Positions 24,841 through 36,599 of a stretch of DNA of 64,000 nucleotides are shown piece by piece. A model generated the notes under the pieces. The model had not been told where the DNA came from, made no database searches, and saw only the letters and a program-made list of their open reading frames with translations. The position numbers and the translations under genes are program-made. Each line of letters begins with the position of its first letter. The stretch's first letter is position 1. This DNA is from Corbicula japonica (lineage: Eukaryota > Mollusca > Bivalvia > Venerida > Cyrenidae), in assembly GCA_038501625.1 (NCBI GenBank), contig JAZAYU010000002.1, forward strand, positions 16,110,053 to 16,174,052, written 5' to 3'.

Positions 24841-27800
24841 GGTGGAACGCGACACTTTGCGAATTTTCGAATTTCTTTATGAAATTTGGTATGGTATTTA
24901 TTGACGATGACTCCAGCATGAATCCGCAAACCGTTTTTCGATTAATCAAACAGTTGTTTAGATATTTGCCTCCAAAGTTAGCTATCAACGCCAGTTTTCT
25001 GAGGTGACGTCGACGACGCTCGCCGAACACTTTATCGGGGCTGGCCGAAAATTGGGGTTTTCAATTTCATTTATTCTTTCACAGTTAAATTGGTGCTGAA
25101 AATACCTTTCTGGTGATATAAGATTTAACATATTGTGACCACTTTTGACAACGTTGTGTACCGTTAAACGCCGTTTTCGCGTTAAAAATGACGTCGAGAT
25201 TTTCCTTTTTTCTGTCGAATTTTTCTATATTGTGAAAAATACCCGAATTTAATTTTTGATTTTTTGCTTAAAAAGTTTGAAAAAAGCGATTCTAATCAAA
25301 TAAGCGTATAAAATTTTGGGGTCACCGACTTAGTTATTGTGCTATTACCGTTTTAAGTACCCCTGTCCCCTTTTGAAGAAAACGTGATTTTTGGAAATTT
25401 TAGGGAAAAAAATAGTTCATTTATTAAAAACTTCGCCAAAAAACACCGCCAAAGAAGTTAAATGAATTATAAAATAAAAATGACATCTTATCGATTTCTC
25501 TTTTGTTATTTTGTCAAAAATATCTTTAAAAACGCTACTACGGGTAAAATGAACATTCCAAAAAGCGTATATATAATACTTACGTCAATTATTTCTATTT
25601 GGACGTTACACTTAAAATTACCAAGAATTTGGATGTTATACTTACAATTTCATAAATTCTGCTGATTTCTTCTAATATTGTCAAAGCGTTTTCGCAAAGG
25701 TAGGCTTACTTTATTTAAAAGTGCTCTTAATTACTTAAGAAGCGCACAAGATTTCTTTCGTAGTTATTTGATTCAAACTGTTCAAATTTATAGTATATGC
25801 ACGTAAAATAAATACTGTAGTTCCTTAATTTGTGCGAGGTGACGCCTAAAATAATTTTTAAAAAACATTTCGTAGCCGCAGCAGATCTATTAAAGGAATA
25901 TCTATCAATTCTGATTGGCGAAGTGCCTTATTTTGTCTTGTAAAAAGTTAAAGGGTTGACCATGAATCCTTCAGCCGTGCGATTGTTTGATTGTTCCCAT
26001 TATTTCCTGCAAATACACATCTTTTTTTGCTTGTAAACAGCAATTTCAAATGGTTGACATTGATTTTACCTTCATCTTAGGTATTTTTATTGTTCCATGA
26101 TGGGATGCTCCATTAGCGTGGTCGTGCGTCTGTAACTGTATTCCATTTACCCATACGCGTATACATTGTACTTCATATTGTGCAAATTCTAAATTATTTT
26201 ATGATTGATCAAAGACTTCACAGTTTTCTCATAAAAGCGTTCGAAAAGAAAGTATAGCAAAAGAATAGCCAAGTTGTTAAGTGGTAGGTTGCATGAACTA
26301 TTGTTTGTGACAGTGAGAATCGCACGCAGTGAGAAAAACGACACAACAACGGTGAAGGCCGCGGCGCTGAGGTATGGAATACGCCCCTCATTTTCTTGTT
26401 TTAATGTACTTTCTCGGGAACGGCTGCGATATATAAACTGACCACGCAACATGTGGTTCCTGTACGTGTCTGTTTCTTCTCCGCCACAGATTGCTAAAAA
26501 GGTATAAGACGGCGATTTTGTGCTTATGTGCCATGTCTGCGGTTATGCGCAATATGCGATTTTCACTGTCTCGACAGTCTACAAAGAAAGGTACCACGAA
26601 ACGAAGTAGCATCAGACAAAGAAAATTGCTGTAAAAATCGAGTAAGAAATCATCCCAAATTCGTTTAACCCCTTCCTATAATATATATTTACGCCTTTAA
26701 CGCATTAGCAAACAGCTTAGATCCAGATCATCCGGCACCTCCGATCTAATCGATTTCTCTGCTTTTATTTTGTCTGATCAGGATCTACACTGTTAGAGTT
26801 TTGGTCAGAAATAACAATATAAATCAAAAGCGAACAGTGTTGATCCTTATCCTGGATCTACACTGTTCGTCCATTCCATATAGGCGTTTAAGGAAAGGGT
26901 AAAGTGAAATTTAAAAATTCAAATTTACAATACTGCAAACAATTTCTGAATATAGACCGCAGTCTGTGTTGTCCTACGATTTTTGTTTTGTATTATAACA
27001 GCAGCTGCTTCTGTGATCCAACAAGTGAGCATTTTATTGTTTCTCTTATTATAAAGTTATTGAGATTTCGCGTAATATGAATTAGTTGTAATAAGTTAAC
27101 ACAGATAGACTGGTTATAGACTGTTTTTCATCTACCCCGAAAATACCTAGTGTGTCAATAAATTTCATTTGCGGCAAAAAAAAATCATTACGAGACAGTC
27201 GAAATGTTCATCGTGCCAAATAAAGCCAATACAATTACATGTATAAAGACAAGTTTTGCTCTTTTCTTTTTATTTTTGTAGTAGCATTTTATTTCGCAGG
27301 GACCAGGTGTCGCGCATAAGCCATTGCGGTGCCATACATTTGCGCAGTTACATTTATATTACTCTCAGAAGTTTTCATGATAAGCTAACATATTGTTAAA
27401 TTTCTCTTCACTTCTATTTCGCGCACGTTTTCTAGTGCAAATTACGCGCAAATTAAACCCGCGTGAAATATAATGATACAACAGTATCTCACAAGGTTTC
27501 TCAAAGCAGTTAGCCTTATAACGAGGATTTAGCCGAAAAGCCGAGTTTAATAATATAACTTTAAAATTATCGTGCAACATATGTAATACAAAATAACACC
27601 AGAGGGAACGTTTCTTAACAATGTAAAACTCAAAAAAAAAATTGAAATTATCGTGCGAATTTACTTGCCCTTAAAAGAGCGCTTGTTGTGTAAAAATATG
27701 TTTTATTCATTTTTTTTGTTCTTAAATTACCATAAGTTATTGTAATTGCTGTAATATTGTAGAATTTGAATAAAGAGTCATAAATTTACAGAAACGTCAC

Positions 27801-28343
27801 TTTACTTTACAAGATTTTTTAAAAGGGGGAGGGGTGCTGAAAACGGCCATGGCGCAATAACGAAGTCGGTGACCCCCGAATTTTATTCGCTTATTCGATT
27901 GGAATTGCTTTTTTCAAACTTTTTAAGCAAAAAAATCAAAAATTAAATTCGGGAATTTTTCACAATTTTGAAAAAGTCGACAGAAAATAGGAAAAACTCG
28001 AGGTCATTTTTAACGCGAAAACGGCGTTTAACGGTACACAACGTTGTCAAAAGTGGTCACAATATGTTAAATCTTATATCACCAGAAAGGTATTTTCAGC
28101 GCCAATTCATTTGTGAAAGAATAAATGAAACTGAAAACCCCAATTTTCAGCCAGCCCCGAAAAAGTATTCGGCGAGCGTCGTCGACGTCACTTCAGAAAA
28201 CTGTTTTGATAGCTAACTTTGAAGGCAAATATCTAAACAACTATTTGATTAATCGAAAAACGATTTGCGGATTCATGCTGGAATCATCGTCAATAAATAC
28301 CATACCAAATTTCATGAAGAAATTCGAAAATTCGCGTTCCACC
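24841..28343. mobile_element. 3.5-kb TTAA-flanked element with ~0.5-kb inverted arms
   Basis: It begins GGTGGAACGCG and ends with the exact complement CGCGTTCCACC, and is flanked by TTAA at 24,837-24,840 and 28,344-28,347. The arms (about 24,841-25,380 and 27,825-28,343) are roughly 88-90% similar and share GACGTCGACGACGCTCGCC and ACAACGTTGTGTACCGTTAA. TTAA target use is the hallmark of piggyBac-type transposases, but no transposase is present and such long arms are unusual. The middle (25,381-27,824) has no recognisable gene. Confidence 0.8.
26715..26880. repeat. Dispersed CTGATCAGGATCTACACTG repeat
   Basis: It contains TAGATCCAGATCATCCGGCA, TGTCTGATCAGGATCTACAC and CCTGGATCTACACTGTTC, the family seen at 9,935 and 63,312. 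It lies inside the TTAA element. Confidence 0.65.
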
Positions 28344-28347
28344 TTAA

Positions 28348-28500
28348 GGCTTAAGAATTACTGTTTAATTAGTAAACTAAGATAATGTGACACTAAGGCT
28401 TAAGAATAACTGATTAATTCGCAAAATAAAATTATGTGATAAAATGACTTAATGATACATGTAACTGACTGATTAGCATAAGATAATGTGACCTGGTTTA
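28348..28500. repeat. ~55-base imperfect tandem repeat at the TTAA element's target
   Basis: Units of TTAAGAATTACTG...GATAATGTGACACTAAGG type occur about three times. One more unit (GTAAGAATTAC...GATTATGTGACACTTAA) lies directly left of the element at 24,791-24,840, so the element appears to have inserted into this array. Confidence 0.65.
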
Positions 28501-28718
28501 ACAAGGAGGAGGAAAAACACATTCTACTTTCAAATAAGAGATAACCTCTGTGTACTCCGGCACCTGTCCACTTATCTTGTCCTTAAGGTCGTCGCGTATA
28601 TTCTTATTAATTTTCTTACCTTACCCCACAAAATCTCCTACGTTAACACCGGTTAAAAGCGTTGCATAATTATGCCGTGATAGCGTCGTAGTGCCGTTCG
28701 CGAAGCATACCAAGTAAG

Positions 28719-29845
28719 CACAGGAACCTGAATTTCTTTCAATAATCACCCCGATCCCACATACATGACGTTGGACCCTATAAACATATATAATAAACAC
28801 AAGGAATGCAACGGATTCGTACCCCACCCACTAACCTGTTATAAGAATTTTCCAGCTGAAGCCTTGACACAGAGTTTTTGCTGGTCAAACATGTGAACAA
28901 AATAAAAATCTCTTATTACCAATCATAGCACCTTAATAATAGTCATTCTGGAATCGGTTATCAAACGTTTGTTTCGTTCTTTATTTTGTCGTCCACTCCA
29001 TTGCGTGACGTCACTTAGTTCTACACCGGGGCGAATGGGAATTTGGAAAAATCCTATATCCGGTTTCTGTTTGCAAACGCGGTGAAAATGCTTTGCTCGT
29101 TTCTGGTTGTATTAAAATCACAAAAATGCCATCCAAATATACTAAATCGATGAATTGTATGGCTTAAAAGAGAAGTAATGTTCAACAAGCATATTTGTTG
29201 ATTTGTCAAAGAAAAAACGTACACATTCATATGCTAATGTGGTTAGCTTGCAAACAAGATGATAGAACGCATATTTATTTGACATTGGAGATTGGCAATT
29301 TACAATCGCAAATGGGATTTGGGTTTTACTTTAGTGCAACCTACGGTACAAACAGGTCTCTGGTTTTCACCCTGGTTTTCCCGCATGCTATTTTTACATT
29401 TCATTTTATTGAAACAAATGAACAACAACTTGAACACATTAATCTTCATTACAAAACATTAATATATATTTTTACAATCAATACATTAGTATCATGTTAT
29501 TTTCATATTTCAAAAATATTATTTTTCATTTTCCCCGTTGTAGAATTGAGTGACGTCACGCAATGGAGTTGACGACAAAATAAAGAATGAAACAAACGTT
29601 TGACAGCCGATTCAAGAATGACTTTTATGGAAGCGCTATGATTGCTAATAATGGGTTTTCATATTGTTCAAATGTTTGACTAGCGAAAACTCCGTGTCAA
29701 TGCTGCAGCTCGAAAATTCTTATAACGGGTAAGTGGGTGGGGTACGAATCCGTTGCATTCCTTGTGTTTATTATATATGTATATAGGGTCCAACGTCATG
29801 TATGTGGGATCGGGGTGATTATTGAAAGAAATTCAGATTCCTGTG
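28719..29845. mobile_element. Non-autonomous inverted-repeat element, 7-8 bp target duplication
   Basis: The arms 28,719-29,030 and 29,538-29,845 are inverted (CACAGGAACCTGAATTTCTT / GAAATTCAGATTCCTGTG), about 85-90% similar by eye. AAGTAAG(C) flanks both sides (28,712-28,719 and 29,846-29,853). A 7-8 base duplication fits hAT or related classes. The ~510-base middle has a 125-codon frame (29,195-29,572) with no recognisable domain. Confidence 0.75.
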
Positions 29846-29854
29846 AAGTAAGCC

Positions 29855-30075
29855 AGGGTGTAACTGGCAGTAATGGAATACTGCCAATAACTGCCCATAT
29901 GCCTAGCCCCGATTTAGCGCAGATCAATATTTACACCAATAAACAGTACAATTATTTGGATTCATCCCAACGATGGTGTGCACATGACCGTGAACATGGA
30001 GCCTTCAATGCGGTATTTCCAGATAAAAACCATTCCATGTTTAGCAGCGTATGGTCCAAAAATAAAAGAATGGAT
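29855..30075 (+). repeat. Dispersed repeat R2
   Basis: It shares CAATATTTACACCAATAAAC, AGTACAATTATTTGGA-like sequence and AAAACCATTCCATGTTTAGC with 47,528-47,735 and, inverted, with 49,065-49,215 and 16,384-16,545. Confidence 0.75.
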
Positions 30076-30221
30076 TAAAGTCGGTCTACTAATTCAAATT
30101 TAACAGGATCAAGAACAGCACTTTCTTGTTGACAACATATTACACTCAAATTTTAAAGCAACGTTTGGAAAAGCACATTAACAACGTGTTTGTTTAAATA
30201 AACGTTAACATCGACTATATT

Positions 30222-31790
30222 TATACCCCCGCTTCGAAGAAGAGGGGGTATACTGTTTTACCCTTGTCCGTCCGTCCATCCGTCCGTCCGTCCGTCGGTA
30301 ACAAAATTTCCGTCGCAGTTTTCTCAGCAACTATAACATGCAGCAGCCCGATACTTTGCATATTGCTTCATCCTATAGTCCCATGTGGTGAAAAGCGATT
30401 TTATGCTCTTTGCTCATATACTTCCTGTTTGTCGCATAAGTTTTGGATTTTGTAACTATATAGGTGCATTACATCAACCAAAGGGCATTTTTTTTCCGTC
30501 ACAGTTTTCTAATGAACTATAACATTCAGCAGCCTGATATTTTGCATAATGTTTTATCCTATAGTCATATCGTCGCCTTATTATTACAATGTTCTAACTT
30601 ACTTTTTTACAGTTTGGAGAAAATCGTCTTCAAAGTTTCAGATTTCTCTAAAACCTTCATATTCCACCGAATTTGCTCAGAAAAACAGCAGCGTGTGTGT
30701 TTTGATGAAGTCTATAAATTACATGAGTTTGTGTTTAGTCTTTATCTTTAACTTTTTAAAAATTCTCTACTTTCGGTTTAACCTAACCAGTGTTCTTGGA
30801 CTAACCAGTACTAACCATTATTTTCTCCGCAAGTAACTCGTCGCCTTATTATTACAATGTTCTAACTTACTTTTTTACAGTTACTTAGAACAGTGTAATC
30901 CTTACACGAGTGTGAATAAACCGCAAGATAGAACATTGTGTGATTGGGAATTTTAAAAACTAAAGTGAATCAACCAATTCTGAAACCATATTCAGATAGG
31001 TCTTTTTTCCACGATTACAACGGTATAAAAATCTCATTTTTCGAAAAATATCACTTAGAACATTGTAATAATAAGGCGACGATATATGGTGTAAAGCGAT
31101 TTTATGCTCCTTGCTCACCTACTTCCTGTTTACCGATTACTTAGATTTTTTCACATAGATGACAAACATGCACAATTTCTGTCGCAGTTTTCTAAGCAAC
31201 TACAACATGCAGCAGCCTGATATTTTGCATAATGCTTTATCCTATAGTCCCATATGGTGTAAAGCGATTTTATGCTCCTTGCTCACCTACTTCCTGTTTA
31301 CCGAATACTTAGACTTTTACACATAGATGACAAACATGCACAATTTCCGTCGCAGTTTTCTAAGCAACTATAACATGCAGCTGCCTGATGTTTTGCATAT
31401 TGCTTTATCCTATAGTCCCATATGGTCTAAAGCGATTTTATGCTCCTTGCTCATCAACTTCCTGTTTACCGAATATTTAGATTTTTACAAATAGATGACA
31501 AACATGCACAATTCCTGTTGCAGTTTTCTAAGCAACTATAACATGCAGCTGCCTGATGTTTTGCATATTGCTTTTTCCTAAAGTCCTATATGGTTTTAAG
31601 CGATTTTATGCTCCTTGCTCATCTACGTCCTGTTTACGGACTATTTTTAGTTTTTTTTTACTATACAGGTGCGCTACACAATCCAAAGGGTATCTTTATC
31701 ACTATATAGGTGCATTACATAAACCAAAGGGCATCTTTATTGAAAAATGCAAATTACATTTTGAAAGTCATGTTTCTCTCAGCGGGGGTA
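30222..31790 (+). repeat. Tandem repeat cluster, ~165-170-base unit, interrupted
   Basis: The cluster opens with a CCGTCCGTCC run after TACCCCCGCTTCGAAGAAGA. Units carry TCGCAGTTTTCTAAGCAACT, TATCCTATAGTCCCATATGG and CGATTTTATGCTCCTTGCTC near 30,308, 30,493, 31,178, 31,348 and 31,511. It is interrupted by the element at 30,571-31,081. Apparent frames in it are repeat artefacts. Confidence 0.85.
30571..31081. mobile_element. Element with CGTCGCCTTATTATTACAAT ends, inserted in the tandem cluster
   Basis: The left end CGTCGCCTTATTATTACAAT is inverted at the right end (ATTGTAATAATAAGGCGACG). The target TATAGTCCCATATGG of neighbouring units is split with an ATAT-like duplication. A second, direct left end starts at 30,839 (42 identical bases), so two nested or chained insertions are likely. 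Confidence 0.75.
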
Positions 31791-31838
31791 TCGCTAGTGA
31801 GCATTAGCTCACAGATTTTCTTGTTTTGTTTTCTCCAG

Positions 31839-34800
31839 ACCATGTTGACATATCCATCACTAAGACATGTACCAAAACCTACCATTGTGGCACACATATT
31901 CCGTTATGGATGAACGGTTCAGACCAAACAGTAGCTGACGGTATTGTAACAAGACAGGTAAAACTAAATATTAACATAGCATTTATCACAACGTAATTGA
32001 ACTTTGCTGTATTATTGACACAAGCGTTTTAATGTGGTTAACCATCAGGACCTCATTTTTATGCTCCCCGAAAAAAAATCTACCCATATAGTCGCCGGGT
32101 TGTCCGTCCGTACGTCCCGATTCGTGTCCGGCCCATAACGTTTTTTATTTAAAATCGGATTTAAAAATTATTTCACAGAAATGATCACCATTATAAGACG
32201 ACGTGTCGCGTGCAACATTTGGGTCGCTACCTTGAAGGTCAAGATCATCGCATTACCTTGCAGCAAAATTGTGTCAGGCCCATAACTCTTTATTTGAAGT
32301 TAGATTTATAATTATTTCACAGAAATGATAACCATAATGAGACGACGTATCGCGTGCAACATTTGGGTCGCTACCTTGAAGGTCAAGATCACAGCATGAA
32401 CTTGCAGCAAAATTGTGTCCGGCCCATTAGTTATTTATTTGAAGTTAGATTTTAAAATTATTTCACAGAAATGGTCACCATGAGACGACATGTCGTGCTC
32501 AACATTTTGGTCGCTGCCTTGAAGGTCAAGGTCACAGCATGACCTTGCAGCAAAATCGTGTCCGACCTATAACTTTTTATTTGAAGTCAGATTTTAAAAT
32601 TATTTCACAGAAAGGATCACCGTAATCAGACAACGTGTCGCGTGCAACATTTGGGTCGCTATCTAGAAGGTCAAGGTAACAGCATGACCTTGAAGCAAAA
32701 TTGTGTCCGGCCCATAACTTTTTGATTTGAAGTCAGAATTTAATATTATTTCACAGAAATGATCACCATAATGAGACAACGTGTCGCATGCAAATTTAGG
32801 TCGCTACCTTAAAGGTCAAGGTCACAGCATGACCTTGCAGCAAAATCTTATAACTATTTTATTTGAAGTCAGATTTTAAAATTATTTCACAGAAATGATC
32901 ACCATTTCGAGGCGACACGTCACATAACATTTTGGTCGCTTCCTTGAAGGTCAAGGTCACAGCATGACCTTGAAGCTTTATCATGTCTGGTCCATAACTT
33001 TGTTATTTAAAGTTGGATTTTAAAATTGTCTTATTTTATAGCAATACACTGTTTTCAAAATTCACCTCGATAGTTATACAACCAACAGTGTTTGTAAAAA
33101 GTGCCCTTTCTTGGAAGATCACCCGTCTTCGGCGGTCTCTTGTCGTTAATTTTTTGTGATTTCTTTATTGAAATTAATCATTAAACTCATGTTTTCTTTT
33201 CCTCTCTATGGCTTTGTGGGAGGGTGTGTCTTCTGGATGTAACCATTACTGGGCTGAAGGTTATAAAGCTAAGATTGGAAACCAGTCTCAAATCTCAAGC
33301 ATCTGATTGGCTGAAATGGCGACTGGTCGCCATTTCAGCCAATCAGATGCTTGAGATTTGTGACTTGTTTCCATGCTCAGTTTTATAACCTTGGGCACAG
33401 ATATGCATACGACTTTTATTAACTTAAATTCTTTATTGGGTGCATCACAAGGAAAAGTTCCTTAGAACAGCACTTGCACCTTGAAATAACGTCATTTAGT
33501 TAAAAAGATTTTGCATTTTGCTGTATATTAACATTACATACTAGTATATGTAGTCAAAATGTGCAGTAAAATCTTATTTTTGTTTACGAAAAAAGATAAT
33601 TGTATGTTCTTCGCAACATAGTAACAAATAAAATTTCAGAAAATATCACCGACGGGCGAAGACACGTATTTCAATGATTTTCCCAGATTAGAAGTAAAGG
33701 TGAGGGATGTTCCCTCTGAAACTTGATAATATTGATAGATGTTGATGTCGAGAGAAGAAGTAAAAGTTTCTATATATTTCGATATGCGATTGAACTTGAA
33801 AAACAAAGATTTTTAATACAACATTTGATATACAAAGCAAAACGTTCTGCCTCAATACAGTGCTGACATTGCATGTTAATGTTTTAGATTTGTGGACCAG
33901 ATCCAATAGATGGCAACTGCTGTACTTACCAACACAACATTCGGGCGAAGAACTGCGGAACCTTTATGGTTTATGAGCTGGTTCTGGCAAGGGCATGCTC
34001 TTTCGCTTACTGTGCTGGTAAAGTCAAGTTTCACTGTCACTTAGTCCGACTAATTAATCTGTGAGACACAGGATCAAATATTTAATTTTAGCCTGTTGAT
34101 TTATTGATACACATAGCAGTTTCACTCGAGATTTTGACCGAAGAGTCTCAGAATCGTTTGAAAAGTTGCGAATGTTTATAAGTAAGATTTGCAAAAAATC
34201 TTAATGTTTTGTTTTAAGGTACGGGCGTCCCCTGTCCGCCTGATCAGTGGTCGTCGACTGGATTCATGCCGAATTGTAGAGGTAAGCATTGAACAATGAA
34301 CTTCACGCCAATACGATTCAAATAAAATGATTATTCGCTTATTTTAGAAACTAGTGTTGGGATATCGGTTGCAATCAAAATCGATCCGATGTGATTTGAC
34401 CGATTATAATTGGTTAATAAATCATATATGTGCTACATTAACAAAATGTTTCTAATAAGTTGCTTACATAATACCGGTTATTATTGTGTGTTTGCTGCTA
34501 CTGTCTACAGAAAGGTTGATGTTCCAGGACAAAAATGAAACTTTTTCGATTGTTTTAATTTTATATGCACTAAATAGGAAAGATCCATTTTGCGATCATA
34601 CACATGTTGATAAAACGGAAAATCTTCTCTGAAAGGGAAAATTAAAAAAAAAAGATGCAATTCCTTTACAAGACACCAATTATCCATAAATAATCTCGTC
34701 AGAAACTTTCTCATACGGAGAAATATGTTTCTAAATAATATAGTCTAAATACTTAAACACCCATTCATAGCCAAAAGGTTACACAAATTATTCACGAAAA

Positions 34801-35551
34801 TGCACATTTAAATATAGGCCTAGTAATAACGAGTTTGAAAATAGCTCATACAGACATATGTTTTGTCACAGGCACATAATGAATGACGCTAATAAATATA
34901 AATTAAAACAGATTACCTGCCACTTTCAAACCATCAAATACGACCAATGTGAAATGCGACCAGAGAAAATAAATTCTGCATTAGGGAAAGCCAATCGAAA
35001 AAATAAAGAAAAAACATATATACTTTAATATCCATGCGGTGATTTAAAAATGTCTAAAGATAAACGTTATGCATATTGAAAACCACACAATACAAAAAAC
35101 AAGCCTGAAACTGAAGTATTTTTAAAAGGCGTAAATGTACATTTAGCGGACATGATGATCATGCTTAACGACCTTCAAAAGACGTAACTGAAATCTATTA
35201 TTCTTATCAACTGTAATTGGTAGGTGTTTACTGTCTTTAATTCACGTATTATGTTCGTTTCGTACCAGTCAATTACATGTAATATAATTATTACCGAATG
35301 TTTATAAATTAACAGACTTATACCCAAAGATGTTGAATAATCCGACACTTTCCTACCAGATCGTTGCAGCCAATACGATTGGATTAAACTGTAAAGTGAA
35401 CTTTGACCCCACCCGTGCTGACGTTGGATTTGAAGTACAGTGGTTATTTGATAAAAGGATAGACCCAAACGTTCCTCTAACAATGTTAACTGGAACTGCC
35501 AGATATACCATCTTGGATCAAAAGTACCTGGCTGGACATCTAGGAGAAACG
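31839..35551 (+). CDS. Partial D8C/Ig-like gene, VWDE-type, exons in phase
   Basis: Four exons join in frame: 31,839-31,957, 33,888-34,017, 34,219-34,281 and 35,316-35,551. All acceptors are AG and all donors GT (GTAAAA, GTAAAG, GTAAGC, GTAACT). Exons 1-2 encode a D8C domain like that of uromodulin, OIT3 and VWDE: YHCGTHIPLWMNGS, then DGNCCTYQ, AKNCGTFMVYEL and FAYCAG. Exon 3 gives the linker GVPCPPDQWSSTGFMPNC, and exon 4 starts an Ig-like domain (LNCKVNF, EVQWLFDKR, LAGHLGET). From family knowledge this is the order in extracellular mollusc proteins close to von Willebrand factor D and EGF domain-containing protein. The first exon needs an upstream phase-1 exon and the last a phase-0 partner. 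Neither is visible, so the gene is partial here or broken by the repeats around it. Confidence 0.78.
32124..33030 (+). repeat. Tandem repeat, ~143-base unit, 6-7 copies, in intron of the D8C gene
   Basis: Each unit has GTGTCCGGCCCATAACT, AATTATTTCACAGAAATGAT, GTCGCGTGCAACATTTGGGT and ACCTTGAAGGTCAAGGTCAC. The array is preceded by ATGCTCCCCG and a CCGTCCGT stretch. It lies between D8C exons 1 and 2. Confidence 0.85.
33258..33391. mobile_element. Near-perfect palindromic MITE, in intron of the D8C gene
   Basis: The hairpin centre ATGGCGACTGGTCGCCAT is flanked by arms AGGTTATAAAGCTAAGATTG and the complement ending TTTTATAACCT. The arms contain CAAGCATCTGATTGGCTGAA. Confidence 0.85.
34282..35315 (+). 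other. Intron between linker and Ig exons
   Basis: It runs from donor GTAAGC to acceptor TTAACAG. AT-rich, with no repeat family that I recognise. Confidence 0.7.
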
Positions 35552-35812
35552 GTAACTTTTTTAATTGTTTTGCCTGGAACCGAAGCCGACGAGGACACGC
35601 ACGCGGTCATCTTTTAGACGTTTTAATCGTAAAAAATATTTCATGCAAACTGATTCAAACAGGCTCTGTCTTCTATATTATTGCGAGCATTTTTCGATAG
35701 TTTAAAAAAGCCAAACGTTTGGAGAAAGTATGAGGTTGGCACATCCTAGAACCAAGGCAGTAAACCATCAGATTCTCATTTTCGTTAATTGCTTATGGAC
35801 TAGAGGTTATAA

Positions 35813-35937
35813 AGCTGAGATTGGAAACCAGTCTCAAATCTCAAGCATCTGATTGGCTGAAATGGCGACTGGTCGCCATTTCAGCCAATCAGATGCTTGA
35901 GATTTGAGACTGGTTTCCATGCTCAGTTTTACAACCT
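35813..35937. mobile_element. Near-perfect palindromic MITE, second copy
   Basis: Same family as 33,258-33,391, with the same ATGGCGACTGGTCGCCAT centre and AGGTTATAAAGCTGAGATTG arm. It lies 260 bases past the last recognised D8C-gene exon. Confidence 0.85.
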
Positions 35938-35979
35938 TGGGCAATGGTGTTTGAAACTGATCATTTTATAACTCATGCT

Positions 35980-36060
35980 TTCCTTTCCTCTACCAGTATG
36001 CTGTGTGGAGGCTGCGTCTGTTGGACTTGGCCATTCTTAATATTCATATTTCATTTTAAG
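35980..36060. repeat. Dispersed repeat fragment (GGAGGCTGCGTCTGTTGGAC)
   Basis: A GTGGAGGCTG..TGTTGGA..ATTCATATTTCA block recurs near 33,205, 39,485, 49,400, 56,640 (inverted), 50,120 and 62,910. It is part of an old dispersed family that also carries CTAGAACC...AACCTCA segments. Confidence 0.55.
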
Positions 36061-36460
36061 ACTAATTAAAAATATTAGATAAATAAGTATTTACAATCGT
36101 TATAATTAGAAACAAACAAGTTTTTTGACAATAAAAAATGATTATTTTGTGGCCATAAACATTTACATGTAACAAAACTATTGCAATTTCAGCATTGACC
36201 ACTTCCAGAAGCCCTACCATCCCCTAACAGTAAAGAAAAAAAAGAGCATTTGTTTTAAATAGTCAAATTTAAAACAAATTATTCAAACAAATGCCTGAAA
36301 ATGAGAAACCGATGAGAAACCGCCATGAAAGGTTCAGTGGAAAATCGAATTGCCACTGGGTGTTAAAGTTTGGTTCTATGGTGCACCAGCCTCAGGTTCC
36401 CCGCAGATTCTCATATGAACAAACAAGTATAGGTTTGTTTTGGAAAATCAGCTACAATAT

Positions 36461-36588
36461 TTTTATGATTGGTTTTATGATTGGTTTTATGATTGGTTTT
36501 ATGATTGGTTTTATGATTGGTTTTATGATTGGTTTATTGGTTTTATGATTGGTTTTATGATTGGTTTTATGATTGGTTTTATGATTGG
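36461..36588. repeat. 12-base minisatellite TTTTATGATTGG
   Basis: About ten units, one with a short deletion (GGTTTATTGG). It translates as repeated Met-Ile-Gly-Phe, an artefact of the repeat. Confidence 0.95.
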
Positions 36589-36599
36589 TAAATTAGGCA

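Noticed and set aside
29195..29572. 125-codon frame in the centre of the 28,719-29,845 element
   Set aside because: AT-rich, no transposase motif or other domain; likely spurious.
36291..36548. Protein with repeated Met-Ile-Gly-Phe
   Set aside because: A pure translation of the 12-base minisatellite.
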